From the NCBI GenBank assembly GCA_963519845.1, contig CAUQNX010000013.1:62001-126000 (forward strand): a stretch of DNA of 64,000 nucleotides, read 5' to 3'. Each line of letters begins with the position of its first letter. The first letter of the stretch is position 1. Under the pieces are notes generated by a model. The model made no database searches. It was given only the letters and a program-made list of their open reading frames with translations, and was not told the DNA's origin. The translations under genes were made by a program, and so were the position numbers. This document shows positions 53,950-63,444 of the stretch, piece by piece. Source of the stretch: Moellerella sp963519845 (lineage in GTDB: Bacteria; Pseudomonadota; Gammaproteobacteria; Enterobacterales; Enterobacteriaceae).

Positions 53950-54453
53950 TCAATCTCTTAGCAGAGCTCCCGGATAACCCAGTTGTCGCCAAGCTTCAAA
54001 TACCACTACCGCCACTGAGTTAGACAGATTCATACTGCGGCTATCCGCCAACATAGGAATACGGATTTTTTGCTCTATTGGCATATTATCGAGCACATAG
54101 GGCGGTAAACCCCGTGTTTCAGGCCCAAAGATCAAATAGTCGCCATCGCGATAACTCACATTACTATGACTCGGTTTCCCCTTGGTGGTCAGCGCAAAAA
54201 GCCGTGCTCCAGAAGCCGACTGGGAATTATTACTGCTTAGACCTTCGCTGACGAGAAATGCTTGATAATCATGGTGGTGGTTGATATCAGCAAACTCACT
54301 GTAGTCTAATCCCGCCCGACGCAATCGCTTATCATCCCACGTAAATCCCAACGGGTGGATCAGGTGCAAACTAAAGCCAGTATTGGCACACAGACGAATA
54401 ATATTGCCGGTGTTCGGCGGAATTTCAGGTTCAAATAACACTATGTGTAGCAT
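53950..54453 (-). CDS. trmL: tRNA (cytidine/uridine-34-2'-O)-methyltransferase
   Basis: SPOUT methyltransferase modifying the wobble base of tRNA-Leu isoacceptors. 167 residues (E. coli 157). Starts MLHIVLFEPEIPPNTGNIIRL, with GPETRGLP and IPMLADSRSMNLSNSVAV forming the trefoil knot and AdoMet site. Formerly yibK; in Providencia it borders the O-antigen cluster, as here. Confidence 0.97.
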   Translation of the reverse strand: MLHIVLFEPEIPPNTGNIIRLCANTGFSLHLIHPLGFTWDDKRLRRAGLDYSEFADINHHHDYQAFLVSEGLSSNNSQSASGARLFALTTKGKPSHSNVSYRDGDYLIFGPETRGLPPYVLDNMPIEQKIRIPMLADSRSMNLSNSVAVVVFEAWRQLGYPGALLRD

Positions 54454-54557
54454 AAGGTTTCAATGGCAGAAGACTAATCTGCAAGATAGTTAGATTTAAC
54501 AATGGGGTGATTTTACGCTGAAAATCAGCAAACTGCATGGACTAATAAATCGCAGAT

Positions 54558-54594
54558 AAAAAAAACCTCTGCGGAGCTTAGGCTCAACAGAGGT
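54558..54594 (-). terminator. Terminator after galE
   Basis: On the minus strand ACCTCTG pairs with CAGAGGT across a 16-nt loop and is followed by eight Ts. It marks the 3' end of the wza-wzb-wzc-galE transcript, between galE and trmL. Confidence 0.88.
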
Positions 54595-54656
54595 AAATTC
54601 TCTTAATGCTATAAATAAATTTTTTAACTTACTGCGAGACTAATCCACGATAGGCA

Positions 54657-55676
54657 TTAATAACCATTGGGATTTTTATGTTGCCAACGCCATGTATCAT
54701 CAGCCATATCTTGAACTGAGTACTGAGCTTTCCAGCCAAGTTGTTTAAAGGCTTTTTCAGGGCTAGACCAGTATTCAGCAATATCACCAGGGCGACGTTC
54801 AACGATTTGATAAGGGATTGTTTTATTTGTCGCCTTTTCAAATGCAGCGATCATCTCTAATACACTGGTTCCAGTCCCTGTACCCAGATTATAGATATGT
54901 AATCCCGCTTTTTTACTAACTACATTGAGTGCAGCAATATGCCCATCAGCGAGATCCATCACATGGATATAATCGCGCACGCCCGTACCATCTTTTGTGG
55001 TGTAATCTGAGCCAAATACCATCACTTGTTGATGACGACCAACAGCAACCTGTGCGATATAAGGTGTTAGATTATTTGGGATACCACAAGGATCTTCACC
55101 AATCAATCCTGAAACATGAGCACCAACAGGATTAAAATAGCGTAATAGGCTGATTGACCAATCATTATCTGAAATATGGAGGTCAGATAACATTCTTTCG
55201 ACGATATATTTACTTGTACCATAAGGGCTAGTTGTAGCACCAACGTTAGAGTCTTCAGTTAGTGGTATTGTATCAGGCTCACCATACACCGTTGCTGATG
55301 AACTAAAAATAATACTTTTTACACCAGCTTCCTGCATGCTACTTACTAATGTGAGAGTACCACTAACATTAGTATCATAATATTCAATAGGCTTACGAAC
55401 TGACTCGCCAACCGCTTTTAAACCCGCAAAATGGATTACTGACGTAATAGGGTGAGAAGCTAAAATATTATCAATACAGGCTTTATCACGGATATCGCCT
55501 TGATAAAATGTAGGCTTAATCCCTGTAATGGTCTCAATACGTGATAAAACTTCAATATTGGCGTTACAAAGGTTATCCAGAATAATGGGCTCTATTCCTT
55601 GATTGATCATCTGAACACAAGTGTGGCTGCCTATATAGCCAAGTCCACCTGTCACTAATACTGTTGTCTTATCCAT
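54657..55676 (-). CDS. galE: UDP-glucose 4-epimerase
   Basis: Interconverts UDP-glucose and UDP-galactose. 339 residues (E. coli 338). NAD motif VTGGLGYIGSHT at residue 8, FSSSATVYG serine site and YGTSKYIVE catalytic tyrosine/lysine. Linked to the surface polysaccharide genes rather than to galTK, so it probably supplies UDP-Gal or UDP-GalNAc for the O-antigen. Lies 36 bp after wzc. Confidence 0.96.
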   Translation of the reverse strand: MDKTTVLVTGGLGYIGSHTCVQMINQGIEPIILDNLCNANIEVLSRIETITGIKPTFYQGDIRDKACIDNILASHPITSVIHFAGLKAVGESVRKPIEYYDTNVSGTLTLVSSMQEAGVKSIIFSSSATVYGEPDTIPLTEDSNVGATTSPYGTSKYIVERMLSDLHISDNDWSISLLRYFNPVGAHVSGLIGEDPCGIPNNLTPYIAQVAVGRHQQVMVFGSDYTTKDGTGVRDYIHVMDLADGHIAALNVVSKKAGLHIYNLGTGTGTSVLEMIAAFEKATNKTIPYQIVERRPGDIAEYWSSPEKAFKQLGWKAQYSVQDMADDTWRWQHKNPNGY

Positions 55677-55712
55677 AATTAGCTCTTTAATTCGATTAGG
55701 TATTAATTTTGA

Positions 55713-57797
55713 TTAATACTCATAAACATAATTGTAATCATCTGAACGCGCATCGATACCATTGAGGATCACACCTGTGACTTCGATATCGTTTTGTTTA
55801 AAGCGTTTCAGTGAAAGCTCGATATCTTTTACTGTATTAACGTCGTAGAAGGCAATCAATAGGGAAGTTCCGACGTATTTACCAATAACGGCGGCATCAG
55901 TAATAGCCAATATAGGTGCGGTATCGATAACCACAATATCGTACTCATTCTTGACCTTATCCAATAGATTCTTAAAGCGCTCGCTCATCAATAACTCTGA
56001 AGAGTGAGTAACGTTTTTACCGCAACAAATAATATCGAGATTTTCAATCACACTTTGATGAATCTTTGGTGTAGTGCTATCCATTTGAGAGAGGTATTCA
56101 GATAGGCCTAATTTATTCTCTAAACTAAAGGCTTTATGAATACGACCTTTACGCAAGTCAGTATCAATTAATAGCACTCTTTTACCCGCATTGGCTAATA
56201 CCACTGCCATATTCGAGGTAACAAAGCTTTTACCCACACCCGGTGACGCACTGGTGATCATAACCAGATTATTACCTTGGTTCATCACTGAGAAGTAGAC
56301 ACTGGTACGCAATGAACGAATGGCTTCTATTGCGGTATCTGCAGGGTTTTCAATAGCCAGAGGTTGCTTATTACCCGCTGAAATCAGTTTCTTTTCATTA
56401 GTTGAGTAGGGGATTGTGGCATAGACATTAACGCCCAATGCATCAAGATCTTCAGTACCTTTAATTTTATTATTAAAGAACTCACGAGCTATCACATAAG
56501 CACAACCAATAATAAAGCCTAGAATAAGCGATAAGGCCATAATCAGCGATTTTTTCGGTGCTACTGGATTAGGCTGTGATTCTGCGGTATCGATAATACG
56601 CACATCAGCGGTAATACCTGAGTTCATTACACTCAACTCTTGCTGTTTAGCTACAAGTTGATTGTAAATCGCTTGCTCTGATTCAACATCTCGAGTTAAG
56701 CGAACAATCTGTTGCTGAGTACCAGGTAGCTTTTGAATACCTTTGGTAATTAACGCTTTTTCACTTAATAACTTTTGGCGCTTATCGATCAATGATTGAT
56801 AGGCTGGGTGATTACGAGTATAGAGCTGTTGAATTTCAATCTCTTTAAAGGTTAGCTCATTAAGCTTGCCTTCAACCTGTAAAGCGCTATCTAAAGCTGA
56901 TTTTGCTTCTAAAGAGAGATCGATAGATTCATTCTTTTTACGGAAAGCATTTAACTCATTCTCGTAACTATCTAGCTTGGCTTTTACCTTTGGCAGATAG
57001 TCATTAAGAAAAGTCAGTGTATTATTAGTGACTTCTTTTTTACGATCAGTATTTTGGTCAACATAGTTTTTAATAATGCTATCTAAAATTTTTACATTAT
57101 CTGCTCTATCTGCACCCTTAGTAGTCATGCTAATAATACCGGTTCCTTTGCCCACTTCAGTTAAAGCAAGGGTATTACGTAGATTTTCAATAGTGGCATA
57201 GCGGCCATTTTTGGTTAAAGTAAACTCTTCACCAATTTCAGCTTTAATTGAATTAACAATAATGCTTATATCATCTTTTTTAACAAGTTCGCCAGCTTTG
57301 CCTTCTAATAGCAAGTCTTCGAGTTTTAGCGAGAAACGTTCATCACCTAAGTAGGTTAAAACAGCCGGAATACCCACTAAAGCCTCAGGAACACTATAAT
57401 AGCTAACGCGAATATTTGAATCACTACCTAGCAGACGGCTAACCAAATCTGCACTTTCTATCTGCGTATCGAGATTAAGGTCACCAACTGTTTTCCCTAA
57501 TACCATACGGGATTTAATTACTTCAAGCTCAGAATCAACTTGATTTCCACCACCAGTAAAAGGCGATAGATCACCCATTTGGTCAAAAAATGAGACCTGA
57601 CTCTGCTTATCATATTGTAAGGTGGCATTGGCTTGATAAATAGGTGTGGCTAAATAGCTGTAACCCGCGCCAATCAGTAAAAAAAACAGGGTAAAAAAGC
57701 CGATCTTAAGATAGTGGGACTTTAGTACTTTAAACAAGGCTAACAGATCGATTTCATCTGTTGCCTGAGAAGACGGTTTTGTATTATTCATAATCAT
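55713..57797 (-). CDS. wzc: Wzc-type polysaccharide co-polymerase / tyrosine autokinase
   Basis: Inner-membrane protein that controls polymer length and export with Wza. 694 residues. Two membrane segments (about 33-53 and 415-435) flank a long periplasmic coiled-coil region with the Wzz-like fold; the C-terminal cytoplasmic BY-kinase has Walker A ASPGVGKSFV, Walker A' LLIDTDLRKGR and Walker B IVVIDTAP. The C-terminus is a tyrosine cluster (DDYNYVYEY) for autophosphorylation, removed by Wzb. Operon with wzb (41-bp gap). Confidence 0.95.
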   Translation of the reverse strand: MIMNNTKPSSQATDEIDLLALFKVLKSHYLKIGFFTLFFLLIGAGYSYLATPIYQANATLQYDKQSQVSFFDQMGDLSPFTGGGNQVDSELEVIKSRMVLGKTVGDLNLDTQIESADLVSRLLGSDSNIRVSYYSVPEALVGIPAVLTYLGDERFSLKLEDLLLEGKAGELVKKDDISIIVNSIKAEIGEEFTLTKNGRYATIENLRNTLALTEVGKGTGIISMTTKGADRADNVKILDSIIKNYVDQNTDRKKEVTNNTLTFLNDYLPKVKAKLDSYENELNAFRKKNESIDLSLEAKSALDSALQVEGKLNELTFKEIEIQQLYTRNHPAYQSLIDKRQKLLSEKALITKGIQKLPGTQQQIVRLTRDVESEQAIYNQLVAKQQELSVMNSGITADVRIIDTAESQPNPVAPKKSLIMALSLILGFIIGCAYVIAREFFNNKIKGTEDLDALGVNVYATIPYSTNEKKLISAGNKQPLAIENPADTAIEAIRSLRTSVYFSVMNQGNNLVMITSASPGVGKSFVTSNMAVVLANAGKRVLLIDTDLRKGRIHKAFSLENKLGLSEYLSQMDSTTPKIHQSVIENLDIICCGKNVTHSSELLMSERFKNLLDKVKNEYDIVVIDTAPILAITDAAVIGKYVGTSLLIAFYDVNTVKDIELSLKRFKQNDIEVTGVILNGIDARSDDYNYVYEY

Positions 57798-57838
57798 TTA
57801 AGAGAGTAATCAACAAAAAAAGAGAGAAGGCAGATGAT

Positions 57839-58267
57839 TTATATTTTACCATTCCAAGACTGAGCGGCTTTTTCCATTAAAATATAGACATGCTCAAACA
57901 TTTCATCACTGCGTTTATGGGGGTCTGGAATTTCTATTTTATTTAACCATTGTCCAAACAACATGACTTTACCCCGAGTTTCTGGAAACTGTTGATGAAC
58001 CTTATTAATATGGTCATTTTCCATCACCAGTATCAGGTCTGCTTCCCGACATAGCTCAGTGGTTAAACGTTGTGACTGATGGTTTTCAAGGGACAAATTA
58101 TGCTTCTGTGCAGTACGGGTCGAACTCTCATTAGCAGGCATATCATTTTTAGCAATAATACCTGCTGAATGAATTTTTTTATTAGGGCATAGCTGTTGTA
58201 ATAACCGCTCTCCAGTAGGAGAACGGCAGATATTACCCATGCATACAACAAGGATATTATTAAACAT
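57839..58267 (-). CDS. wzb: Wzb low-molecular-weight tyrosine phosphatase
   Basis: Dephosphorylates Wzc so that polymer assembly cycles. 142 residues from the ATG at 58267 (MFNNILVVCMGN), preferred over a TTG five codons upstream that overlaps wza. P-loop CMGNICRSPT (CX5R) near residue 9 and the general-acid aspartate in IPDPHKR near residue 113. Between wza and wzc in the standard order. Confidence 0.95.
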   Translation of the reverse strand: MFNNILVVCMGNICRSPTGERLLQQLCPNKKIHSAGIIAKNDMPANESSTRTAQKHNLSLENHQSQRLTTELCREADLILVMENDHINKVHQQFPETRGKVMLFGQWLNKIEIPDPHKRSDEMFEHVYILMEKAAQSWNGKI

Positions 58268-58275
58268 AAAATCGA

Positions 58276-59421
58276 TTACCAATCCCGAATACGTTTTGTG
58301 CCTTCAGTTAACTGATTATAAGTTGCAATAGTTGGCAGCAATTGAGTAATAAGACGGTTCCATCTTACCACTGGTGCGGCTGTTACATAAACTAAATCAT
58401 AAGGTTTAAGTTTAAACTCGGTTCCCATTACCAGTGAAGTTGCATCTGATAAATCTAGCTGATAGACGGCGGCCATTTTTTTAGGTAATAAAGCATCAAG
58501 CTCTTTATCGCCCGAAGATTGCGCTTTTAATGGACGGATAACAAATACACCTGTTGCATTGGCGGTTTCTTGATTAATACCGTTAGCTTTACTTAATGCT
58601 TCGGTAATACTCATACCTGCACGATCGATAGTTAGTGTCGTAGATTGGCCAACTTCGCCCATTACAAACACTTTCTGGCCATCGTTACGCGGCACATAAA
58701 GAACATCACCTGGTATCATCAGATGGTTTTGAGTTTGGTCACCATATTGTACCAGTGCTTGCAGTGATACTTTTATCTCTTTGCCATTACGGGTTAATAC
58801 TACATTTTCCCAATCCGCTTTCTCTGTTAAACCACCTGCATTATTAAAGGCTTCAAGTACGGTTAAAGGTACATTGGTAATTGGCAAAGTACCAGGTTTG
58901 GCAACTTCACCAGACACGTACATTTTTTGTGAGCGGAATGCAGCAATGCTAACATCCACTTGTGGTGACTCAATAAATTTAGCTAGGCGAGTACTGACCA
59001 GTGTGCGAATTTCAGTAACCGTTTTACCTATAACTTTCACCGTTCCAATATAAGGATAGTAAATAGTACCATCGGAATGTACCCAGTTACCTGAATCGGA
59101 AGCACTACGATAAGAACCGGCAGGGATAGTCAGTTCTGGGTGATCCCATACAGTAATAGTTAATACATCACCGACACCAATACGATACTCATAACCAGCA
59201 AGTTGTTGATCAAGTTGCGAATTAGGTTTAGCTATATCATTTGGGGTATAGAGTTCATCTAATAGCTTAGGTGAAATTGGGTAAATATCGACAAATTTAG
59301 CGATATCACGATCACCAGTATCGACAACATTTTTACCCGATTGTGACATATAGACACCGGGAGTGACGGTACAGCCCGTCAGTGCGGTTAGCATTAGTAC
59401 TGCAACAGAAAGGCGTTTCAT
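58276..59421 (-). CDS. wza: Wza polysaccharide export outer membrane lipoprotein
   Basis: Octameric outer-membrane channel for capsule or high-mass O-polysaccharide. 381 residues (E. coli 379). Lipoprotein signal with lipobox LTGC (Cys17), then the PES motif region RIGVGDVLTITVWDHPELT and repeated SLBB domains (YVSGEVAKPGTLPI, FVMGEVGQSTTLTI), ending in the amphipathic C-terminal helix NRLITQLLPTIATYNQL. First gene of the wza-wzb-wzc set. Confidence 0.96.
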   Translation of the reverse strand: MKRLSVAVLMLTALTGCTVTPGVYMSQSGKNVVDTGDRDIAKFVDIYPISPKLLDELYTPNDIAKPNSQLDQQLAGYEYRIGVGDVLTITVWDHPELTIPAGSYRSASDSGNWVHSDGTIYYPYIGTVKVIGKTVTEIRTLVSTRLAKFIESPQVDVSIAAFRSQKMYVSGEVAKPGTLPITNVPLTVLEAFNNAGGLTEKADWENVVLTRNGKEIKVSLQALVQYGDQTQNHLMIPGDVLYVPRNDGQKVFVMGEVGQSTTLTIDRAGMSITEALSKANGINQETANATGVFVIRPLKAQSSGDKELDALLPKKMAAVYQLDLSDATSLVMGTEFKLKPYDLVYVTAAPVVRWNRLITQLLPTIATYNQLTEGTKRIRDW

Positions 59422-59475
59422 AGATACTCACTATCCCTTTAAGAAAGTGTAATAAAATAATTAGATTGTTTAAAC

Positions 59476-60423
59476 TTATTTGAATTCATGCTGGACAGTA
59501 TTAGCTATGCCCTTCTCCAGTGTAACAGGCGGAGTAAAGCCTGTCTGTGATATAAAGTCTGACTTAAATTGCGTACGAGCGCAAAATTTTTTCACTCGAA
59601 TACTGCTGACTGGGAATTCTTTTCCTGTGACTTTAGAAAGTATATCTAGGCAGTAGCCCCCTAATATACCTATTGCATAAGGGATTCGGATGTTTGCTTT
59701 CGGTTTTCCGAGTGCATTGCAAATTACATCAGTAAGCTCATTCATAGTGAAATCGGGCTTATCAATATAATTAAATACATGTTTTCCAGATTTTAATCCA
59801 GTGGCAAAGTGCAAGAAAGCGGCGATATTCTCGACATAAGCCATCGACTTTTGATTATTACCAGAGCCAATCATTAAAAAACGACCTGAAGCAATCTGCC
59901 GGAATAAATTATAGACATTACCTCTATTGTTTTCACCAAAAACAACAGTTGGACGAATTGTAATTAAAGTATGATCATCGCTTTTAGCTTGCCAAGCATC
60001 ATATACATATTCAGCTTCTAATTTTGATTTACCATAGTCATTAAATGGATGATATTCGCCATCTTCAGCTGTTTCTTTTGTGACAAAACCATAAACCGCC
60101 ACTGAAGAAGTAAATACGATATGTTTAATACCTAGTTGTTCAGCGACATTACAAACATTTTTAGCACCGTCGACATTCACATCATAATAAAGGCTGATAG
60201 GATGAACATTATCTTTATGTTGAGCTGCTAAATTTATAATAACATCTGAATCTTTTAATGGCTCAATAAGAGTCTCTGGTTTAGTTACGTCACCGAATTC
60301 CCATTGTTTAGAATGAATTTCACTTTTTTGGATATCAACAATTTTAAAGTCGATTTTTTGAGATTTTAATTGGTTTGATAGACGGGTTCCAATAAATCCT
60401 GAACCGCCGATAATTGTTAGCAT
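59476..60423 (-). CDS. gnu: GlcNAc-PP-undecaprenol 4-epimerase (Gnu-like)
   Basis: 315-residue short-chain dehydrogenase-type epimerase. The sequence closely follows E. coli O157 Gnu (Z3206): GGSGFIGTRL, NLAAQHKDNVHPISLYYDVNVDG split across strands, FTSSVAVYG, YGKSKLEAE and the C-terminal LGGYCLDILSKVTGKEFPVSSIRVKKFCA. Gnu converts GlcNAc-PP-Und to GalNAc-PP-Und, the primer for many O-units that begin with GalNAc. Its presence points to a GalNAc-initiated repeat unit. Placed just upstream of wza. Confidence 0.85.
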   Translation of the reverse strand: MLTIIGGSGFIGTRLSNQLKSQKIDFKIVDIQKSEIHSKQWEFGDVTKPETLIEPLKDSDVIINLAAQHKDNVHPISLYYDVNVDGAKNVCNVAEQLGIKHIVFTSSVAVYGFVTKETAEDGEYHPFNDYGKSKLEAEYVYDAWQAKSDDHTLITIRPTVVFGENNRGNVYNLFRQIASGRFLMIGSGNNQKSMAYVENIAAFLHFATGLKSGKHVFNYIDKPDFTMNELTDVICNALGKPKANIRIPYAIGILGGYCLDILSKVTGKEFPVSSIRVKKFCARTQFKSDFISQTGFTPPVTLEKGIANTVQHEFK

Positions 60424-60441
60424 GATTTACCTTAAATTAAT

Positions 60442-61188
60442 TTATTTTTTAATAATACCGTTATAAGCATAGCCGATAAAGTATTTTAATGATTTGAACA
60501 TATTAAAGTTAAGTTCAGTTCTATAAAATACCCATTGATATTTAGCTGCATCAATTTTATTTTGTGTCATTCCTGAGTCTGTTCTATAGTCAGCTAAAAT
60601 TGCAGGGTAGCAATAAGCCTTATCACAAAGTTTTAATATTTTCAGCCACAATCCCATATCCTGTCTTTTCCGAATTAACGGCATATATTGTTTACCAATA
60701 ATATTAGCATCATAAATAGCCGTTAAGCACCCAATTACATTGCAATATAAAAGTTCGTTATATGTTATTGATAGCGGCGGTATAATCGATTTTCCTTGGC
60801 CTTTGCTAGAAAAACATTGGTACTGCGTATAAGTTAATACATAGTTATTTTTTCTCATGAAAGTTATTTGAAGTTCAAGTTTATTATCTCTCCAAATATC
60901 ATCACTATCTAAAAATGCAATATATCGTCCTTGAGCAGCACCTATACCTATATTCCTACAAGCACCTGCACCACCATTATATTCAGAGGTAATTAATTTA
61001 ATTCTAGTATCATTAAACTCATTAATAATATTAATGGAGTTATCTGTTGAAACATCATCGATAATAATTAACTCTATATTTTTATATGTTTGTTTTAAAA
61101 CAGAGGCTATAGATTCACGTATAAACTTTGATGAGTTATAGCAGGGCATTATAATTGAGACTAATGATTCTAATTTATTTATTGTCAT
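60442..61188 (-). CDS. Glycosyltransferase family 2 (O-unit assembly)
   Basis: 248 residues from the ATG at 61188. GT-A fold: VSIIMPCYNSSKFIRESIASVL, the IIIDDVSTDNS aspartates and FLDSDDIW as the DxD-like metal site. No membrane segment beyond a basic, hydrophobic C-terminus. Begins one base after the ugd stop, so expression is coupled. Likely transfers a sugar to the GalNAc-PP-lipid made by Gnu (inference). AT-rich like other O-antigen genes. Confidence 0.85.
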   Translation of the reverse strand: MTINKLESLVSIIMPCYNSSKFIRESIASVLKQTYKNIELIIIDDVSTDNSINIINEFNDTRIKLITSEYNGGAGACRNIGIGAAQGRYIAFLDSDDIWRDNKLELQITFMRKNNYVLTYTQYQCFSSKGQGKSIIPPLSITYNELLYCNVIGCLTAIYDANIIGKQYMPLIRKRQDMGLWLKILKLCDKAYCYPAILADYRTDSGMTQNKIDAAKYQWVFYRTELNFNMFKSLKYFIGYAYNGIIKK

Positions 61189-61189
61189 A

Positions 61190-62356
61190 TCAATCACTAC
61201 CAAACAGATCGCGGGTATAAACGTTATCGACTACGTCTTCTAACTCAGGCACCATACGGTTAGCCAGAATAATATCGCATTCTGCTTTAAAAGCGGCCAA
61301 GTCATTGATTACTTTCGAGCGGAAAAACTCCGGCTCAGTCAGTACTGGCTCATACACTACTACTTGGATACCTTTGGCTTTAATGCGTTTCATGATCCCT
61401 TGTACCGCAGAAGCACGGAAATTATCAGAGCCCGATTTCATCACTAAACGATAAACACCCACTTTACGCGGGGCTTTGGCAATAATTGAATCAGAGATAA
61501 AATCTTTGCGCGTACGGTTAGATTCTACAATTGCATTAATTAAATTGTTCGGCACATCGTCATAGTTAGCCAACAATTGCTTGGTATCTTTTGGTAAGCA
61601 GTAACCGCCATAACCGAAAGAGGGGTTATTATAATGGTCGCCAATACGTGGATCGAGCGCCACACCTTCAATGATTTGACGGGCATTCAGGCCACGACTT
61701 TCGGCGTAAGTATCTAACTCATTGAAGTAAGCGACACGCATAGCCAAATAGGTATTGGCAAATAATTTAACCGCTTCCGCTTCAGTGCCATCGGTAAATA
61801 AGACGGGCACATCTTTTTTAATTGCGCCTTCCAACAGTAAGTTGGCAAAAATCGTAGCACGTTCAGAGCGTTCACCGACCACGATGCGAGAAGGATATAA
61901 GTTATCCCACAGGGCACGACCTTCGCGCAAAAATTCCGGTGAGAAAATCACGTTAGTATAACCAAACTCTTCACGCAGACGCTCAGTAAAGCCAACCGGA
62001 ATAGTGGATTTTACGATAATAGTGGCATCCGGATTAATTTTATTCACATCATGAATAACGGCTTCAACGGACGTGGTTTTAAAATAGTTGGTTTTGGGGT
62101 CGTAATCCGTTGGCGTAGCGACAATCACATATTGCGCCCCTTGATAAGCATCGACTTTATCTTCTGTCGCACGGAAATCGAGTGTTTTTTCGCGTAAGAA
62201 CTGTTCGATTTCGGTATCGACAATGGGTGACTGCTTATTATTCAGCATCGCCACTTTTTCAGGGATGATATCGAGCGCGACGACTTGGTGATTCTGTGAC
62301 AGTAACATGGCATTGGATAAACCGACGTAGCCTGTACCGGCAATAGCTATTTTCAT
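61190..62356 (-). CDS. ugd: UDP-glucose 6-dehydrogenase, copy 2
   Basis: 388 residues, near-identical to the copy at 14588-15754 but in the opposite orientation. Same motifs (GTGYVGLS, FGYGGYCLPKD). By my count 8 residue differences, for example Asn/Asp near residue 60 and Lys/Asn near the end. Its GC content is visibly higher than that of its O-antigen neighbours, which fits a core chromosomal gene copied into the cluster or kept there by gene conversion. Supplies UDP-GlcA to the O-unit. Confidence 0.96.
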   Translation of the reverse strand: MKIAIAGTGYVGLSNAMLLSQNHQVVALDIIPEKVAMLNNKQSPIVDTEIEQFLREKTLDFRATEDKVDAYQGAQYVIVATPTDYDPKTNYFKTTSVEAVIHDVNKINPDATIIVKSTIPVGFTERLREEFGYTNVIFSPEFLREGRALWDNLYPSRIVVGERSERATIFANLLLEGAIKKDVPVLFTDGTEAEAVKLFANTYLAMRVAYFNELDTYAESRGLNARQIIEGVALDPRIGDHYNNPSFGYGGYCLPKDTKQLLANYDDVPNNLINAIVESNRTRKDFISDSIIAKAPRKVGVYRLVMKSGSDNFRASAVQGIMKRIKAKGIQVVVYEPVLTEPEFFRSKVINDLAAFKAECDIILANRMVPELEDVVDNVYTRDLFGSD

Positions 62357-62403
62357 TACTTACCTTAATTTATTGACAGTGAATATATTCTTTAAAATTA
62401 AAT

Positions 62404-63444
62404 TCACTTGGAGACAATGTTTTCAAATATTTTTTTCGCTTCCGCATAACTGTATTTTTTTGAGCTTATGAATGCATTTTTTTTCATAAAGTAAATTTTT
62501 TTTGGTAATGAGTAATATTTCTCAAGTATATTACATAAAGCATTAACATCATGTATTGGAAATAAGTCACCATTAAACTCAGGCGTTATGATTTCAGAGT
62601 TATATTTCCAATTTGATGCAATCACTGGTATTCCAGAAATAAAAGCATCAGTAATCGCACCGGGGAAACCTTCGCCACTATAGTATGTAGGGAAAATCAT
62701 AAAGTCATATTTATTTAAAGTGTGATATAAATTATCATTTTCAGGAGATAGAATACCCTTATAGTTAATGTAATTAATTGACTCTATTGTTTTTACTATC
62801 TCGTTATCACATAATGGACCAAAAATATCTAATGAAACATTCAAACCTTTATCTATTAGTATATTTATAGCATCTACTGCTATAAATATACCTTTTTCTT
62901 TTATTACTCGCGAGTAATAAACCAGCCTTATAGATGACACTGCGCTATCATTATTTTTTGTTATTTCTGGGATGAAATTGGTTTTTCTAAAGTTAGGAAA
63001 GTACACAATGTTTTCTAAATTATAAAATTTACCAGTTTCTATCATCGAGGGTAATTCAACAAAAATAGCTTTGAACTTTTTAAAAAAAAAAGTTAAATAT
63101 TTTTTTTGAGATAATAACTCAAATATCCATCCGCCAATGACATAATAATAGGCTTTCTTTCTAAGAATTAGGCACCAAATGATTAGCCAAGGTGTTATTA
63201 ATCGCATGCCTTTTTTACCAATGCCAATAAAAACATGAGATGACATATAAATAATTAAAGGGAGCTTTATATATAAAATTAAGTAATTTATAATGTTATA
63301 ATTATAGATGTCTACTTTTAATGTTTTATAATAAATGGCATCTAATAAATGCCCAAATAGTTTTGTTTTTATAGTCTGACCATCTATTTGTTGTAGATTT
63401 CCACCAAAATTCCCAATCTGTAAAGTATATTTTTCTTTTTTCAT
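62404..63444 (-). CDS. Glycosyltransferase family 4 (O-antigen)
   Basis: 346 residues. The start is LQIGNFGGNLQQIDGQTIKTKL, a GT4-type donor/acceptor loop; the C-terminal half has RLVYYSRVIKEKGIFIAVDAI and GEGFPGAITDAFISGIPVIAS with the donor-binding glutamate. Very AT-rich. Its ATG overlaps the wzy stop by one base (TAATG). Specific sugar unknown; with ugd next to it, a GlcA transferase is possible but not shown. Confidence 0.83.
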   Translation of the reverse strand: MKKEKYTLQIGNFGGNLQQIDGQTIKTKLFGHLLDAIYYKTLKVDIYNYNIINYLILYIKLPLIIYMSSHVFIGIGKKGMRLITPWLIIWCLILRKKAYYYVIGGWIFELLSQKKYLTFFFKKFKAIFVELPSMIETGKFYNLENIVYFPNFRKTNFIPEITKNNDSAVSSIRLVYYSRVIKEKGIFIAVDAINILIDKGLNVSLDIFGPLCDNEIVKTIESINYINYKGILSPENDNLYHTLNKYDFMIFPTYYSGEGFPGAITDAFISGIPVIASNWKYNSEIITPEFNGDLFPIHDVNALCNILEKYYSLPKKIYFMKKNAFISSKKYSYAEAKKIFENIVSK

